Shown here one piece after another: positions 1 through 7,888 of a DNA stretch of 25,338 bases; within the stretch, counting starts at the first letter, position 1, and the number at the start of each line of letters is the position of its first letter. Source of the stretch: Deltaproteobacteria bacterium (GTDB lineage: Bacteria; Desulfobacterota; DSM-4660; Desulfatiglandales; Desulfatiglandaceae); contig QMLZ01000018.1 of the NCBI GenBank assembly GCA_003646995.1, positions 1-25,338 on the forward strand, read 5' to 3'. The notes under the pieces are model-generated. The model saw only the letters and a list, made by a program, of their open reading frames with translations. It was not told the DNA's origin and ran no database searches. Made by a program: the position numbers and the translations under genes.

Positions 1-780
1 GTATTGGTGAAGCAGGTCCCTGATACTACTGAGGTAAAACTCGACCCCAAGACGGGGAACCTAATCCGGGAGGGTATTGAAAGCATCATTAACCCGGATG
101 ACAGGCATGCCATTGAGGCTGCCGTGACCTTGAAAGAGAAGCATGGCGGGAAGGTGACGGCCATTTCAATGGGTCCGCCACAGGCCATTGACGCCATATC
201 AGAGGCCATGGGAATGGGTGTTGACCGAGGTATACTCCTTTCTGATAAGGCATTTGCAGGGGCAGATACCTGGGCCACGTCCTTTACCCTTGGCAAGGCC
301 ATAGAAAAGGTGGGAGGTTTCGATCTCATTATTTGTGGTCGGCAGGCCATTGATGGGGATACTGCTCAGATAGGCCCACAGGTCGCGGACTATCTGAACA
401 TACCTCAGGTAACATACGTATTCGGAATAGAAGAGATAGGGGAAGATTTTATCACTGTGAAGCGCCGGTTGGAGGATGGATTTGAAAGGATTCAGTGCCC
501 TATGCCTGCATTGATAACAGTGATTGGGGAGCTAAATGAACCGCGCTATGCAATGGTGGATCGCTTGCTGGATGCCTGCAAAGAGAAGGCCCCGATTGAG
601 ATTTGGAATGCAGCGGACTTGGGCGTGCAGGTCAGCGAGGTTGGACTTTCAGGATCACTTACACAGGTAATCAAGACCTTTGCCCCAAAAACGGAAAGAC
701 AGGGGCAAATTTTGGAAGGTGATGTACCGAGAGTGGTTAATGAGCTGCTAGGCAAATTGAAGGAGAATAGGCTGATTTGA
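1..780 (+). CDS. etfB: Electron transfer flavoprotein beta subunit (5'-truncated by window edge)
   Basis: This is the beta subunit of an electron transfer flavoprotein, which with EtfA carries electrons between acyl-CoA dehydrogenases and NADH, ferredoxin or a membrane quinone reductase. The reading frame is open to base 1 and begins within the family's N-terminal VLVKQVPDT motif, so only a few residues are missing. The nucleotide-binding stretch near residue 113 reads CGRQAIDGDTAQIGP. As I know the family, this GDTAQ(V/I)GP form is typical of the bifurcating-type EtfB of anaerobes rather than the mitochondrial type. The stop at 780 is followed by a 173-bp gap with 7-bp repeats before etfA. 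Its neighbours, an iron-sulfur EtfA and an acyl-CoA dehydrogenase, suggest a dedicated complex. The family is certain; bifurcation is an inference. Confidence 0.93.
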   Translation, partial: VLVKQVPDTTEVKLDPKTGNLIREGIESIINPDDRHAIEAAVTLKEKHGGKVTAISMGPPQAIDAISEAMGMGVDRGILLSDKAFAGADTWATSFTLGKAIEKVGGFDLIICGRQAIDGDTAQIGPQVADYLNIPQVTYVFGIEEIGEDFITVKRRLEDGFERIQCPMPALITVIGELNEPRYAMVDRLLDACKEKAPIEIWNAADLGVQVSEVGLSGSLTQVIKTFAPKTERQGQILEGDVPRVVNELLGKLKENRLI

Positions 781-783
781 TTT

Positions 784-931
784 AGGCCCAAGGCATGAGG
801 CGTGAGGCTAGGGGCAAAACTAATCGCCAGGTAATAGAAAGTAAATGGCAAAAGGATAAATTAAAAAGAAGACAAAGCTTCTAATGCCGAAAGCCCAAAG
901 CCTAAAGCCCAAAGCCTAAAGCCTAGTGCCT
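784..931. repeat. Degenerate 7-bp repeat blocks in the etfB-etfA gap
   Basis: Two blocks of heptamers flank a spacer. Block 1 (784-815) has four units starting AGGC (AGGCCCA, AGGCATG, AGGCGTG, AGGCTAG). Block 2 (883-931) has seven units of the form AAAGCCY (AATGCCG, then AAAGCCC or AAAGCCT five times, then AGTGCCT). The blocks are roughly reverse complements, for example TTTAGGC at 781-787 against GCCTAAA at 914-920, so the transcript could fold into a long imperfect hairpin. No coding capacity is evident. The etfA ribosome-binding site (AAAGGAGA) follows directly. Confidence 0.7.
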
Positions 932-953
932 AATACACAAAGGAGATATAGGT

Positions 954-2135
954 ATGGCAGTATGGGTTGAAGTTGATCTCTGTAATGGGTGTAAACGTTG
1001 CGTTCGTGCATGTCCGTATGGGGCAATGGAGTTCGTGGATAATGTAGCACATGTAACAGAGCGATGTACCTCGTGCGGTGCATGCCTTGAGGTGTGCAAG
1101 CCCCAGGCAATCAAGACCGATATGAAACCCAAGGAGATTCCTGATTTCAGTGACAGGAAAGGTGTCTGGGTGTTTGCAGAGCAGCGTGGTGGAGAGCTTA
1201 AACGTGTATCTCTTGAATTGCTTGGTAAAGCTCAGGAACTGGCAGCTGATTTGGACCAAGAAGTGGCAGCTGTGTTGCTTGGGCACAATGTCTCGGGTCT
1301 GTGTGACAAACTCGCTGAATACGGGGCTGAGAAGATATACTTGGCTGATCATCCTGAGTTAGAAAAATTTCGGACCTTAACATACACAGACGTACTGGAA
1401 TCCCTGATAAATGAATACAAGCCGAATATCCTGCTCATGGGAGCTACTCACATAGGCCGTGACCTGGCCCCCAGAGTGTCCCGAAGAGTAGGGGTAGGGC
1501 TTACGGCGGACTGTACCGAACTAAGTATTGATCCGCAGGAGAAGATTCTCCTTCAGACCAGGCCTGCTTTTGGCGGAAATGTTATGGCTACCATCGCAAA
1601 TCGCTATTCAAGGCCTCAGATGGCCACGGTGCGCCCCGGTGTAATGGAGGCAAAGAGAAAGCAGGTAGATGCCCAGATCATCAGTCACGAAGTTAAATTG
1701 TCTGCCAAGGGACTTGAGACAAAGATCCTGGAGTCGGTAAGGGAAGAGAAAAAAGGGGTTGATCTAGCAGAGGCCAAGGTGATTGTGGCAGGGGGCCGTG
1801 GCGTGGGAGATGCCAAAGGTTTCAAAAAATTGGAAGAACTGGCCCAACTGCTTGGAGGAGAGGTCGCCGGTACCCGTGTGGCAGTTGAAGAAGGCTGGAT
1901 ACCTCAAGAGCGGCAAATAGGTCAGACAGGGCAAACTGTAAGACCTGAGCTATACATAGCTTGCGGCATTTCAGGAGCAATACAACACAGGGCTGGAATG
2001 ATGAATTCGAGATACGTAATAGCAGTGAACAAAGATCCCAGGGCACCCATATTCCAGGTCTCTGACTGGGGGATCGTGGGAGATCTTCATGAAGTTATCC
2101 CTGAAATGATCAGCCGATTAAAAGAGCAACAGTAG
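954..2135 (+). CDS. etfA: Electron transfer flavoprotein alpha subunit with N-terminal 2x[4Fe-4S] ferredoxin domain
   Basis: This is a 393-residue EtfA, longer than the usual ~320 because of an N-terminal ferredoxin domain. Cys10, 13, 16 and 20 and Cys38, 41, 44 and 48 form two CxxCxxCxxxC motifs, giving two [4Fe-4S] clusters. Residues ~70-250 are the EtfA N-terminal domain. The C-terminal FAD domain shows the hallmark CGISGAIQHRAGM and NKDPRAPIF, then a GIVGD motif. This architecture resembles the EtfA (CarE) of the Acetobacterium caffeyl-CoA reductase-Etf complex, an electron-bifurcating system. The ATG is preceded by AAAGGAGA at a good distance. The next gene, an acyl-CoA dehydrogenase, starts 14 bp downstream, so all three probably form one electron-transfer unit in the cytoplasm. 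The direction of electron flow cannot be read from sequence. Confidence 0.93.
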   Translation: MAVWVEVDLCNGCKRCVRACPYGAMEFVDNVAHVTERCTSCGACLEVCKPQAIKTDMKPKEIPDFSDRKGVWVFAEQRGGELKRVSLELLGKAQELAADLDQEVAAVLLGHNVSGLCDKLAEYGAEKIYLADHPELEKFRTLTYTDVLESLINEYKPNILLMGATHIGRDLAPRVSRRVGVGLTADCTELSIDPQEKILLQTRPAFGGNVMATIANRYSRPQMATVRPGVMEAKRKQVDAQIISHEVKLSAKGLETKILESVREEKKGVDLAEAKVIVAGGRGVGDAKGFKKLEELAQLLGGEVAGTRVAVEEGWIPQERQIGQTGQTVRPELYIACGISGAIQHRAGMMNSRYVIAVNKDPRAPIFQVSDWGIVGDLHEVIPEMISRLKEQQ

Positions 2136-2149
2136 AGGTGGAGGAACGC

Positions 2150-3283
2150 ATGTTAAGATCTAATCCAGAGGAGTTAATCAGAAAGACAATGGCCAAGTTT
2201 GTGGATACTGAGCTGATTCCACGGGCCCAAGAGATAGATGAAAAGGGCGAGTTCCCCATGGAAATGTTCCAAAAAATAGGAAAGATGAAGGTCTTTGGAA
2301 TCAGATACCCCAAAAATAAAGGTGGGAGCGGCGGGAATACAACCCTTTTTTGTATTATATGCGAGGAACTGGCCAGGGGACTCATGAGTGTGGCCGCCAT
2401 CACGGCAATGCAGTGCTTGATGGGCACAAATTTTCTCTTTCATTACGGAACCGAGGAGATGCACGAAAAGTACTTTCTGCCAGCAATGAGGGGGGAGAAG
2501 GTGGCCTGCTTCTGCCTCACCGAACCTGAGGCAGGTTCTGACCTAGGCAACGTGAGCACCCTAGCCACCAAGACAGAGGATGGCTTTATTATAAATGGTA
2601 TGAAAACTTGGGTTACCAATGGCCCGGTAGCAGATTTTTTTACCGTACTATGTCAGACTGATCCATCCAAGAAGCTCAGAGGACTTAACTTCTTTTTTAT
2701 TCCGAAAGAGACGCCTGGAATTTCAGTGAGCAAACCTTTTGACATGCTTGGCACAAGGACCTCAAAACTCTCGGAACTAGCCTTGACAAACGTTAAAATA
2801 CCCCAGCATTACAGGTTGGGTGGTGAAGGCCAAGGGCTCAACAACCTTCTCTCAATCCTTGCCGAGATCAGAGCGATGACAGCAGCTCTTGCTATTGGAC
2901 TTCAAAGGGCAGCACTTGCGGATTCTATCCGCTATGCCCACGAACGCGTCCAATTTGGAAGACCCATTGCCAAGTATCAGTTGATTCAGGCAAAGATAGG
3001 CCAAATGGCAACCAATCTGGAAGCCTCGAAGCTGTTGACTTACAGAGCAACTAACATGATCGACAATAACATTTCGTGCTTGAAGGAGGCTTCAATGGCC
3101 AAATACTTTGCTACAGAGGCGGCGTGTTTTGCTGGCGACGAGGTCACGCGGATTTTCGGGGCATACGGCTATTCCATGGAGTACAGCGCACAGAGATATT
3201 ATAGAGATAATAGGTTCCTACTTTATGGTGGAGGCACTCACGAAATCCTGCTGACTAACATTGCTAGGTGGGCGGGTCTATAG
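2150..3283 (+). CDS. Acyl-CoA dehydrogenase family flavoprotein lacking the usual catalytic Glu
   Basis: This is a 377-residue soluble FAD acyl-CoA dehydrogenase. Family marks are CFCLTEPEAGSD, the segment around KTWVTNG, the RVQFGRPI motif and the C-terminal YRD...GGGTHEI. I chose the ATG at 2150 because GGAGG lies 5 bases upstream; an in-frame GTG at 2138 would add four residues but overlaps that site. In most members the catalytic Glu sits in YEGT; here the aligned residues are GGGT (about residues 360-363), so it is Gly. The alternative helix-G base of isovaleryl-CoA dehydrogenase aligns to Ile, with a Glu one position earlier. Because it is coupled to ferredoxin-Etf and sits beside a B12 mutase, a candidate role is oxidative decarboxylation of an arylmalonyl-CoA or another atypical acyl-CoA. 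The substrate is not established. Confidence 0.9.
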   Translation: MLRSNPEELIRKTMAKFVDTELIPRAQEIDEKGEFPMEMFQKIGKMKVFGIRYPKNKGGSGGNTTLFCIICEELARGLMSVAAITAMQCLMGTNFLFHYGTEEMHEKYFLPAMRGEKVACFCLTEPEAGSDLGNVSTLATKTEDGFIINGMKTWVTNGPVADFFTVLCQTDPSKKLRGLNFFFIPKETPGISVSKPFDMLGTRTSKLSELALTNVKIPQHYRLGGEGQGLNNLLSILAEIRAMTAALAIGLQRAALADSIRYAHERVQFGRPIAKYQLIQAKIGQMATNLEASKLLTYRATNMIDNNISCLKEASMAKYFATEAACFAGDEVTRIFGAYGYSMEYSAQRYYRDNRFLLYGGGTHEILLTNIARWAGL

Positions 3284-3314
3284 AAACTTTAGGTTTTGAT
3301 CTCAGGAGGGGTGA

Positions 3315-3989
3315 GTGGACCTTTTCAAAGAAGCTCCTGAGAGGAAGTCTCTTGGTCAGTTCGTTTATGAAGAGCTCAAAGGAGCGATAATCAATGGGAA
3401 GCTGCCCCCTGGGCAGAGGATAGCTGAAAGCCGAGTGGCCCAGGCCATGAAGATAAGCCGCACCCCTGTGCGAGAGGCCTTCCACAAGCTGGAGAGAGAA
3501 GGATGGATCGAGCACTTGCCTAACAGCGGATTCTTTGTGGCAGGCCTAAGCAGGGAAGATGTGGAAGACACGTTTGGGATAAGAGCAGCGCTCGAGAGCT
3601 ATGCGGCCCGGCTGGCCGCCCTTCGCCACACCGCTGATGATCTTGCCTCCCTTGAGACAAAGATTCAGGAATATCAAGAGCACATGGAAAAGGGCGATAT
3701 AGAGGCTCTGTTCCGCATAAACACTGAATTTCATGACCTCCTATACACATTGAGCCGCAGCCCCAAGCTTATTAAAATGATAAATGACGTAAGGGATCAG
3801 ATCTATCGGTATCGCAGGGTGATTCTCAGGGTTAAGGGGATGGCGAGGCGTAGCAACGAAGACCACAAGGCAATGTTAAAATACATTAGAAAACGGAATG
3901 CCGAGAAGGTTGAGGCCCTTGTCAAGGAACACGTTCTGAGGGGTCAGGAGGTTGTGCTTAGGCAATTTGATAAGGGAAATATAACCTAG
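3315..3989 (+). CDS. GntR-family transcriptional regulator (FCD/FadR subfamily)
   Basis: This is a 224-residue regulator. An N-terminal winged helix (about residues 11-75) carries the GntR signature GKLPPGQRIAESRVA followed by SRTPVREAFHKLEREG. It is followed by an all-helical FCD ligand-binding domain (about 85-215). FCD domains usually bind a metal and a small carboxylate or acyl-CoA ligand; His residues suited to this appear in the segments NTEFHDLL, NEDHKAM and VKEHVLRG. The start is GTG, four bases after AGGAGGGG. It lies between the dehydrogenase and the mutase and may repress this catabolic block in the absence of a pathway intermediate, which is the common mode of the subfamily. I could not identify an operator with confidence. 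Confidence 0.9.
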   Translation: MDLFKEAPERKSLGQFVYEELKGAIINGKLPPGQRIAESRVAQAMKISRTPVREAFHKLEREGWIEHLPNSGFFVAGLSREDVEDTFGIRAALESYAARLAALRHTADDLASLETKIQEYQEHMEKGDIEALFRINTEFHDLLYTLSRSPKLIKMINDVRDQIYRYRRVILRVKGMARRSNEDHKAMLKYIRKRNAEKVEALVKEHVLRGQEVVLRQFDKGNIT

Positions 3990-3995
3990 GCATCG

Positions 3996-4066
3996 AGGGC
4001 GTCAGGCTTAGGATATGAAGCACAAGGTTTACGGTTTAAGGCGTAAGCCATAAAGGACCAAGGAAG
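3996..4066. repeat. Second degenerate 7-bp repeat array, upstream of the mutase genes
   Basis: After the regulator stop the sequence runs in 7-bp steps: AGGCTTA, GGATATG, AAGCACA, AGGTTTA, CGGTTTA, AGGCGTA, AGCCATA, AAGGACC, AAGGAAG (4004-4066). The loose consensus is AGGnnTA. It resembles the array between etfB and etfA. No ORF or conventional promoter stands out. It ends at the purine-rich ribosome-binding site of the next gene. Confidence 0.6.
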
Positions 4067-4079
4067 GAGAAAGGGAGAA

Positions 4080-4478
4080 ATGGCTGAGAGAAAGGTAAGA
4101 GTGTTGCTGGCTAAGCCGGGCTTGGATGGGCATGATAGGGGTGCGAAAGTCGTGGCCCATGCACTGCGCGAGGCCGGAATGGAGGTGATCTACACCGGAC
4201 TCCATCAGACAGTTCCAAGCATAGTTAACCAGGCCATTCAGGAAGATGTGGATGTAATCGGTCTTTCCATCATGTCAGGAGCCCATATCCCTATTTGTAG
4301 GAAGTTGATGGAACTTGTCAAAGAAAAGGGAATTGAGGATAAATTGATTGTCGTGGGAGGTGTGATCCCAAGCAGAGACATTCCTATCCTCAAAGAAATG
4401 GGTGTGGACGGAGTGTTCCCTGGCGGGAGCTACTTCAAGGACATAGTTGAGTTTATCCAAGAGAACGTAAAAAAGTAG
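4080..4478 (+). CDS. Acyl-CoA mutase small subunit, B12-binding (methylmalonyl-CoA mutase C-terminal domain family)
   Basis: This 132-residue protein is a stand-alone cobalamin-binding domain. Residues 12-21 read KPGLDGHDRG, carrying the DxHxxG motif (Asp16, His18, Gly21) whose His coordinates cobalt in the base-off/His-on mode. The further B12 pocket motifs SIMSGAH (about 73-79) and GGVIP (about 97-101) are present. It pairs with the large subunit 18 bp downstream to form an adenosylcobalamin-dependent carbon-skeleton mutase. In many organisms the two parts are fused; the split form is common in anaerobes and archaea. Which acyl-CoA it serves is decided by the large subunit. A GGAGAAAGGGAGAA tract precedes the ATG. 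Confidence 0.93.
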   Translation: MAERKVRVLLAKPGLDGHDRGAKVVAHALREAGMEVIYTGLHQTVPSIVNQAIQEDVDVIGLSIMSGAHIPICRKLMELVKEKGIEDKLIVVGGVIPSRDIPILKEMGVDGVFPGGSYFKDIVEFIQENVKK

Positions 4479-4496
4479 CGAAAAAAGGAGATAGCC

Positions 4497-6125
4497 ATGG
4501 GAGTAGCAACATATATAAAGGATGAAAAGGATGCCATTAAAGAGGTTATCCTCCAGTCTGGTATCAAGGTTAAGGCCGTATATACGCCAGAGGATCTTGA
4601 GCGCATAGGGTTTGACTATGAAAAGGATCTAGGTGACCCGGGAGAGTTTCCCTTTACCCGTGCTCTTTATCCTCTTGGATACAGAAGTCGCAATTGGACT
4701 ACTCGTCAGTATACCGGGTTTGGAACGCCAGAGGAGACAAATGAAAGGTTTAAACTGATGATATCCCATGGCCAAACCGGTTTGAACGTGGCGTTCGACC
4801 TGCCCACACAGATGGGATATGACTCCGATGATCCAATGGCAGAGGGAGAGGTGGGCCGGGTGGGAATGGCTGTCGATTCCCTTAAGGACTTCGAAATCGC
4901 CTTCAAGGATATAGAGCTGGATAAGATAGGAACCGGACTAACAATAAATGCGGTAGCCTCTGTAATGCTTGCCATGTATCAATCGGTTGCCGAGAAATTC
5001 GGGTACAAGAAGGAGGTGATCTCGGCTACCCCTCAGAATGATATCTTGAAGGAAATGGTGGGCAGGGGGGCATGGATATACCCGGTGGAGCCTTCGGTTA
5101 GGTTGATAGGAGATACTATTGAGTATTCCATGAAAGAACTGCCCAGATGTAATCCTGTATCTGTATGTGGATATCATATCCGCGAGTCAGGTTGCACTCC
5201 TGCTCAGGAAATCGCCTATGCCTTCGAGATTGCCTTTGCGTACATTGATAACGTGGTGGCTAGGGGTTACAAGGCAGAAGAGTTTGTAGGACGTTTTTCC
5301 TTTAACCTCAATATATACGGGAACCTGTGGGAAAACGTGGCCAAATTCAGGGCAGCGCGAAAACTGTGGGCCAAGCTCTTGAGAGAGCGATATGGTGTGC
5401 AGAACAAGCGGGCCCTCTTTCTCCGTGGTATCTTTGGTGGAGGGGGTTCTGGGATGACAAAACAGCAACCTGAAAACAATATAATTAGGGGGGCATACTA
5501 TGCTCTCACCGCGGCCTTATCAGGAGCTCAAACCACGGCTCTCTGCTCTTTTGACGAGGCATACACTATTCCTACTAAGCGTGCTGCACTCCTTTCACTC
5601 AGGACGTTCCAAATCTTGATGGATGAAATAGGGCTTAGGGATACCGTTGACCCCCTTGCTGGTTCCTATTTCATCGAGACATTAACAAAGGAGATGGAAG
5701 AAAAGATTCTAGAAGAGATGGAAAAGGTGGAGAAAATAGGCGGGATGATTGAGGCTGTCTCATCGGGCTATGTACAGAGAGAGGTGGCACGCCAGGCATA
5801 TGAATATGAAAAGAGGCTTCAGGAAGGCAAGGTAATAAAGGTGGGGGTCAACAAGTACACCGAAGGTGTGGATATGGAAGTGGAGCTCCACGAATATAAC
5901 GAGGAGTGGGCAAGGCAGCAAATTGAACGACTGAAGGAACTCCGAAAAACAAGGGATAACAAGGCTGTAAAGGAGTCTTTGAAAGCACTTGAGAAAGCAG
6001 CAAGAGGGACTGAGAATGTGATGCCCTACTTGGTAGAATGTTGCAAGTGTTATGCTACTGTGGGTGAGATGGCAAATGTGTTCCGCGAAGTATTCGGAGA
6101 GCACGTTGAGCCGAACATCTTCTAA
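4497..6125 (+). CDS. Acyl-CoA mutase large subunit, methylmalonyl-CoA mutase family with altered active site
   Basis: This 542-residue TIM-barrel catalytic subunit of an adenosylcobalamin mutase starts at an ATG after AAAAAAGGAGATAGCC. Compared with Propionibacterium methylmalonyl-CoA mutase, equivalents of Tyr89 (Tyr72, in RQYTGF), Gln197 (Gln180), Arg207 (Arg190) and His244 (His227) are kept. This favours a substrate with a free carboxylate (succinyl/malonyl type) over isobutyryl-CoA or 2-hydroxyisobutyryl-CoA. The conserved HxQ (His328, Gln330) is replaced by Ile312 and Gly314 within a glycine run (GIFGGGGSG, 311-319), and Asn366 by Cys350, while Glu370 is kept (Glu354). By my recollection of the family these positions line the coenzyme/substrate cavity, so a bulkier substrate is likely. 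(2-Aminophenyl)succinyl-CoA is a candidate from context; plain methylmalonyl-CoA remains possible. Confidence 0.9.
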   Translation: MGVATYIKDEKDAIKEVILQSGIKVKAVYTPEDLERIGFDYEKDLGDPGEFPFTRALYPLGYRSRNWTTRQYTGFGTPEETNERFKLMISHGQTGLNVAFDLPTQMGYDSDDPMAEGEVGRVGMAVDSLKDFEIAFKDIELDKIGTGLTINAVASVMLAMYQSVAEKFGYKKEVISATPQNDILKEMVGRGAWIYPVEPSVRLIGDTIEYSMKELPRCNPVSVCGYHIRESGCTPAQEIAYAFEIAFAYIDNVVARGYKAEEFVGRFSFNLNIYGNLWENVAKFRAARKLWAKLLRERYGVQNKRALFLRGIFGGGGSGMTKQQPENNIIRGAYYALTAALSGAQTTALCSFDEAYTIPTKRAALLSLRTFQILMDEIGLRDTVDPLAGSYFIETLTKEMEEKILEEMEKVEKIGGMIEAVSSGYVQREVARQAYEYEKRLQEGKVIKVGVNKYTEGVDMEVELHEYNEEWARQQIERLKELRKTRDNKAVKESLKALEKAARGTENVMPYLVECCKCYATVGEMANVFREVFGEHVEPNIF

Positions 6126-6264
6126 AGAGCAGCCTTCAGGGTTTTGTGCGCATCAAGCCTGTAGCTGACCTCAGTGACAAATAAGTGTGCCTGCAGTGTA
6201 CAATTTACCGCTGAGAGAAGATCGGAAATATCCGAGAGATTATTGTGATAGGCAGTGGATAGTA

Positions 6265-7809
6265 ATGCTTAAATCCATGAATGCGGCCTGGTGGGTTCGG
6301 CGATGGAGCGAACTGCACCCGGGCAAGCCAGCCATACTGTACGAAAACTCAATCATTACTTATAAGGAGCTTCATAGGAGGCTGAATGCGACCGCCAGCT
6401 GGCTTCAGTCAATGGGGGTTGAGAAAGGCGATAGAGTGGCGGTAATGTTGGGCAATTCTCCTGAATTCCTCGAATTGTACTTGGCCTGCTCGCGGCTGGG
6501 AGCAATCTTCGTGCCCATTAATTTTCGCCTTGTGGCCAAGGAGGTTGAGTATACCATCAGGAATTGCAGGCCCCGGCTTTTCGTATACGGGTCTGAATTT
6601 GCTACCGACCTAGGCCAACTGGATTTCCAAAACTACTTGCCACCGATTCTCACTGCTGTAGTCCAGGATGGAAATACTGAAACAGAGCAGCAAGATTACC
6701 ATCAGGCTATAAAAGCCTTTGATGGTAAGCAGCCTTTTTTGACTGCATCTACGGGGCCAAATAACCCCGAGGAGCCGCAAGTAATTATGTATACCTCGGG
6801 CACGACTGGCCAGCCAAAAGGAGCGGTGCTGTCACACAGGAAGACTTTTTTTAATTGTCTCAACGCAGACATATTTTTTAAACTTAGCTTTGATGACATA
6901 ATGTTGATCATTTTACCTCTTTTCCATTCAGGCGGGCTGTTCATCCAAGCCTCTCCCTGTATCTACAAAGGGGCAACAATGGTGATTCACAAGCGGTTCG
7001 ATCCTGAAAAGGCCTATCTTGATATTGAGCGGTACAGGATTACCAAATTTCTTGGGGTCCCAACCATATACAAGGCATTGCTGAGTTTGCCTGAGCGCCA
7101 AAAAAGGGACATTTCATCCCTTAAGGTTTGTGCCATCGGTGGGGAAAAGACCACTCATGAGCTTCTTGTAAAATGTAAGGATGCAGGATTTCCTGTAAGG
7201 CAGATAATGGGCCAGACGGAAACCTCTATTCTTCTTTGGGCCTCTGAGGAAGAGTCTCTTGCAAAGCCTGGAACAGTGGGGAGACCGGTTTTCCATGCCG
7301 AAGTGGACCTTGTGGACAGGCAGGGCCGGAGCGTCAAACCCGGCGAGGTCGGGGAGATTGTGGTAAGAGGTTCCATCATGATGACTGAATACTGGCAGGA
7401 CGCTGAAAGGACAAGGGAGACCATTAAAGACGGCTGGCTCCATACAGGTGATCTGGCCCGAATGGACGAGGAGGGATATTTTTATCTGGTGGATCGGGCC
7501 AAGGATATGTATATTTCCGGTGGAGAAAATGTATACCCTGCAGAAGTGGAAAAGGTGCTGCGGGAACATCCAGCTGTAGAAGACGTGGCGGTGGTGGGAG
7601 TTCCAGATGAAAAATGGGGCGAAGTGGGTCATGCATTTGTCATAAAAAAGGCAGGCCGAAATGTTAGCCCAGAGGAAATAGTAGCCTTTTGTGATGGCAA
7701 ATTGGCACGGTATAAGTGGCCCAAAATGGTTTCGTTTGTCCCCGCGTTTCCACGAACAACACTTGGTAAGGTCCGAAAACACTTACTTGTTAAGGGCTTA
7801 GTCCAATAA
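6265..7809 (+). CDS. AMP-forming acyl-CoA synthetase/ligase (ANL superfamily)
   Basis: This enzyme activates a carboxylic acid to its CoA thioester with ATP via an acyl-adenylate. It shows the P-loop YTSGTTGQPKGAVLSH, the GQTET motif, the hinge/core TGDLARMDEEGYFYLVDRAKD, the C-terminal YPAEVEKVLREHP and the catalytic lysine segment TTLGKVRKHLL. The start is uncertain. The frame is open from a GTG at 6187, but neither that codon nor ATG 6265 or ATG 6277 has a strong ribosome-binding site. I prefer the ATGs because MNAAWWVRRWSELHPGKPAI matches the usual N-terminus of the family. It follows the mutase by 139 bp and may activate the acid that feeds it, for instance an arylsuccinate. The substrate is not readable from sequence. 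Confidence 0.88.
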   Translation: MLKSMNAAWWVRRWSELHPGKPAILYENSIITYKELHRRLNATASWLQSMGVEKGDRVAVMLGNSPEFLELYLACSRLGAIFVPINFRLVAKEVEYTIRNCRPRLFVYGSEFATDLGQLDFQNYLPPILTAVVQDGNTETEQQDYHQAIKAFDGKQPFLTASTGPNNPEEPQVIMYTSGTTGQPKGAVLSHRKTFFNCLNADIFFKLSFDDIMLIILPLFHSGGLFIQASPCIYKGATMVIHKRFDPEKAYLDIERYRITKFLGVPTIYKALLSLPERQKRDISSLKVCAIGGEKTTHELLVKCKDAGFPVRQIMGQTETSILLWASEEESLAKPGTVGRPVFHAEVDLVDRQGRSVKPGEVGEIVVRGSIMMTEYWQDAERTRETIKDGWLHTGDLARMDEEGYFYLVDRAKDMYISGGENVYPAEVEKVLREHPAVEDVAVVGVPDEKWGEVGHAFVIKKAGRNVSPEEIVAFCDGKLARYKWPKMVSFVPAFPRTTLGKVRKHLLVKGLVQ

Positions 7810-7888
7810 CAGAAAGGAGGTGAGGGCTGGGTTTACAGAGCTAAAAGACGGCTATTGATTGTTAAACATTTAAAAGGGAGGTTTTGCC

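Noticed and set aside
7114..7782. Long open frame on the minus strand inside the acyl-CoA ligase
   Set aside because: It is fully antisense to a well-supported gene with intact motifs, and the translated protein is low in recognisable features.
4080..7809. 2-Hydroxyisobutyryl-CoA mutase (hcmAB) plus its CoA ligase
   Set aside because: The gene order (mutase subunits followed by a ligase) is suggestive, but the diagnostic Ile at the Tyr89 position is absent: the sequence has RQYTGF, and the carboxylate-binding Arg is kept.
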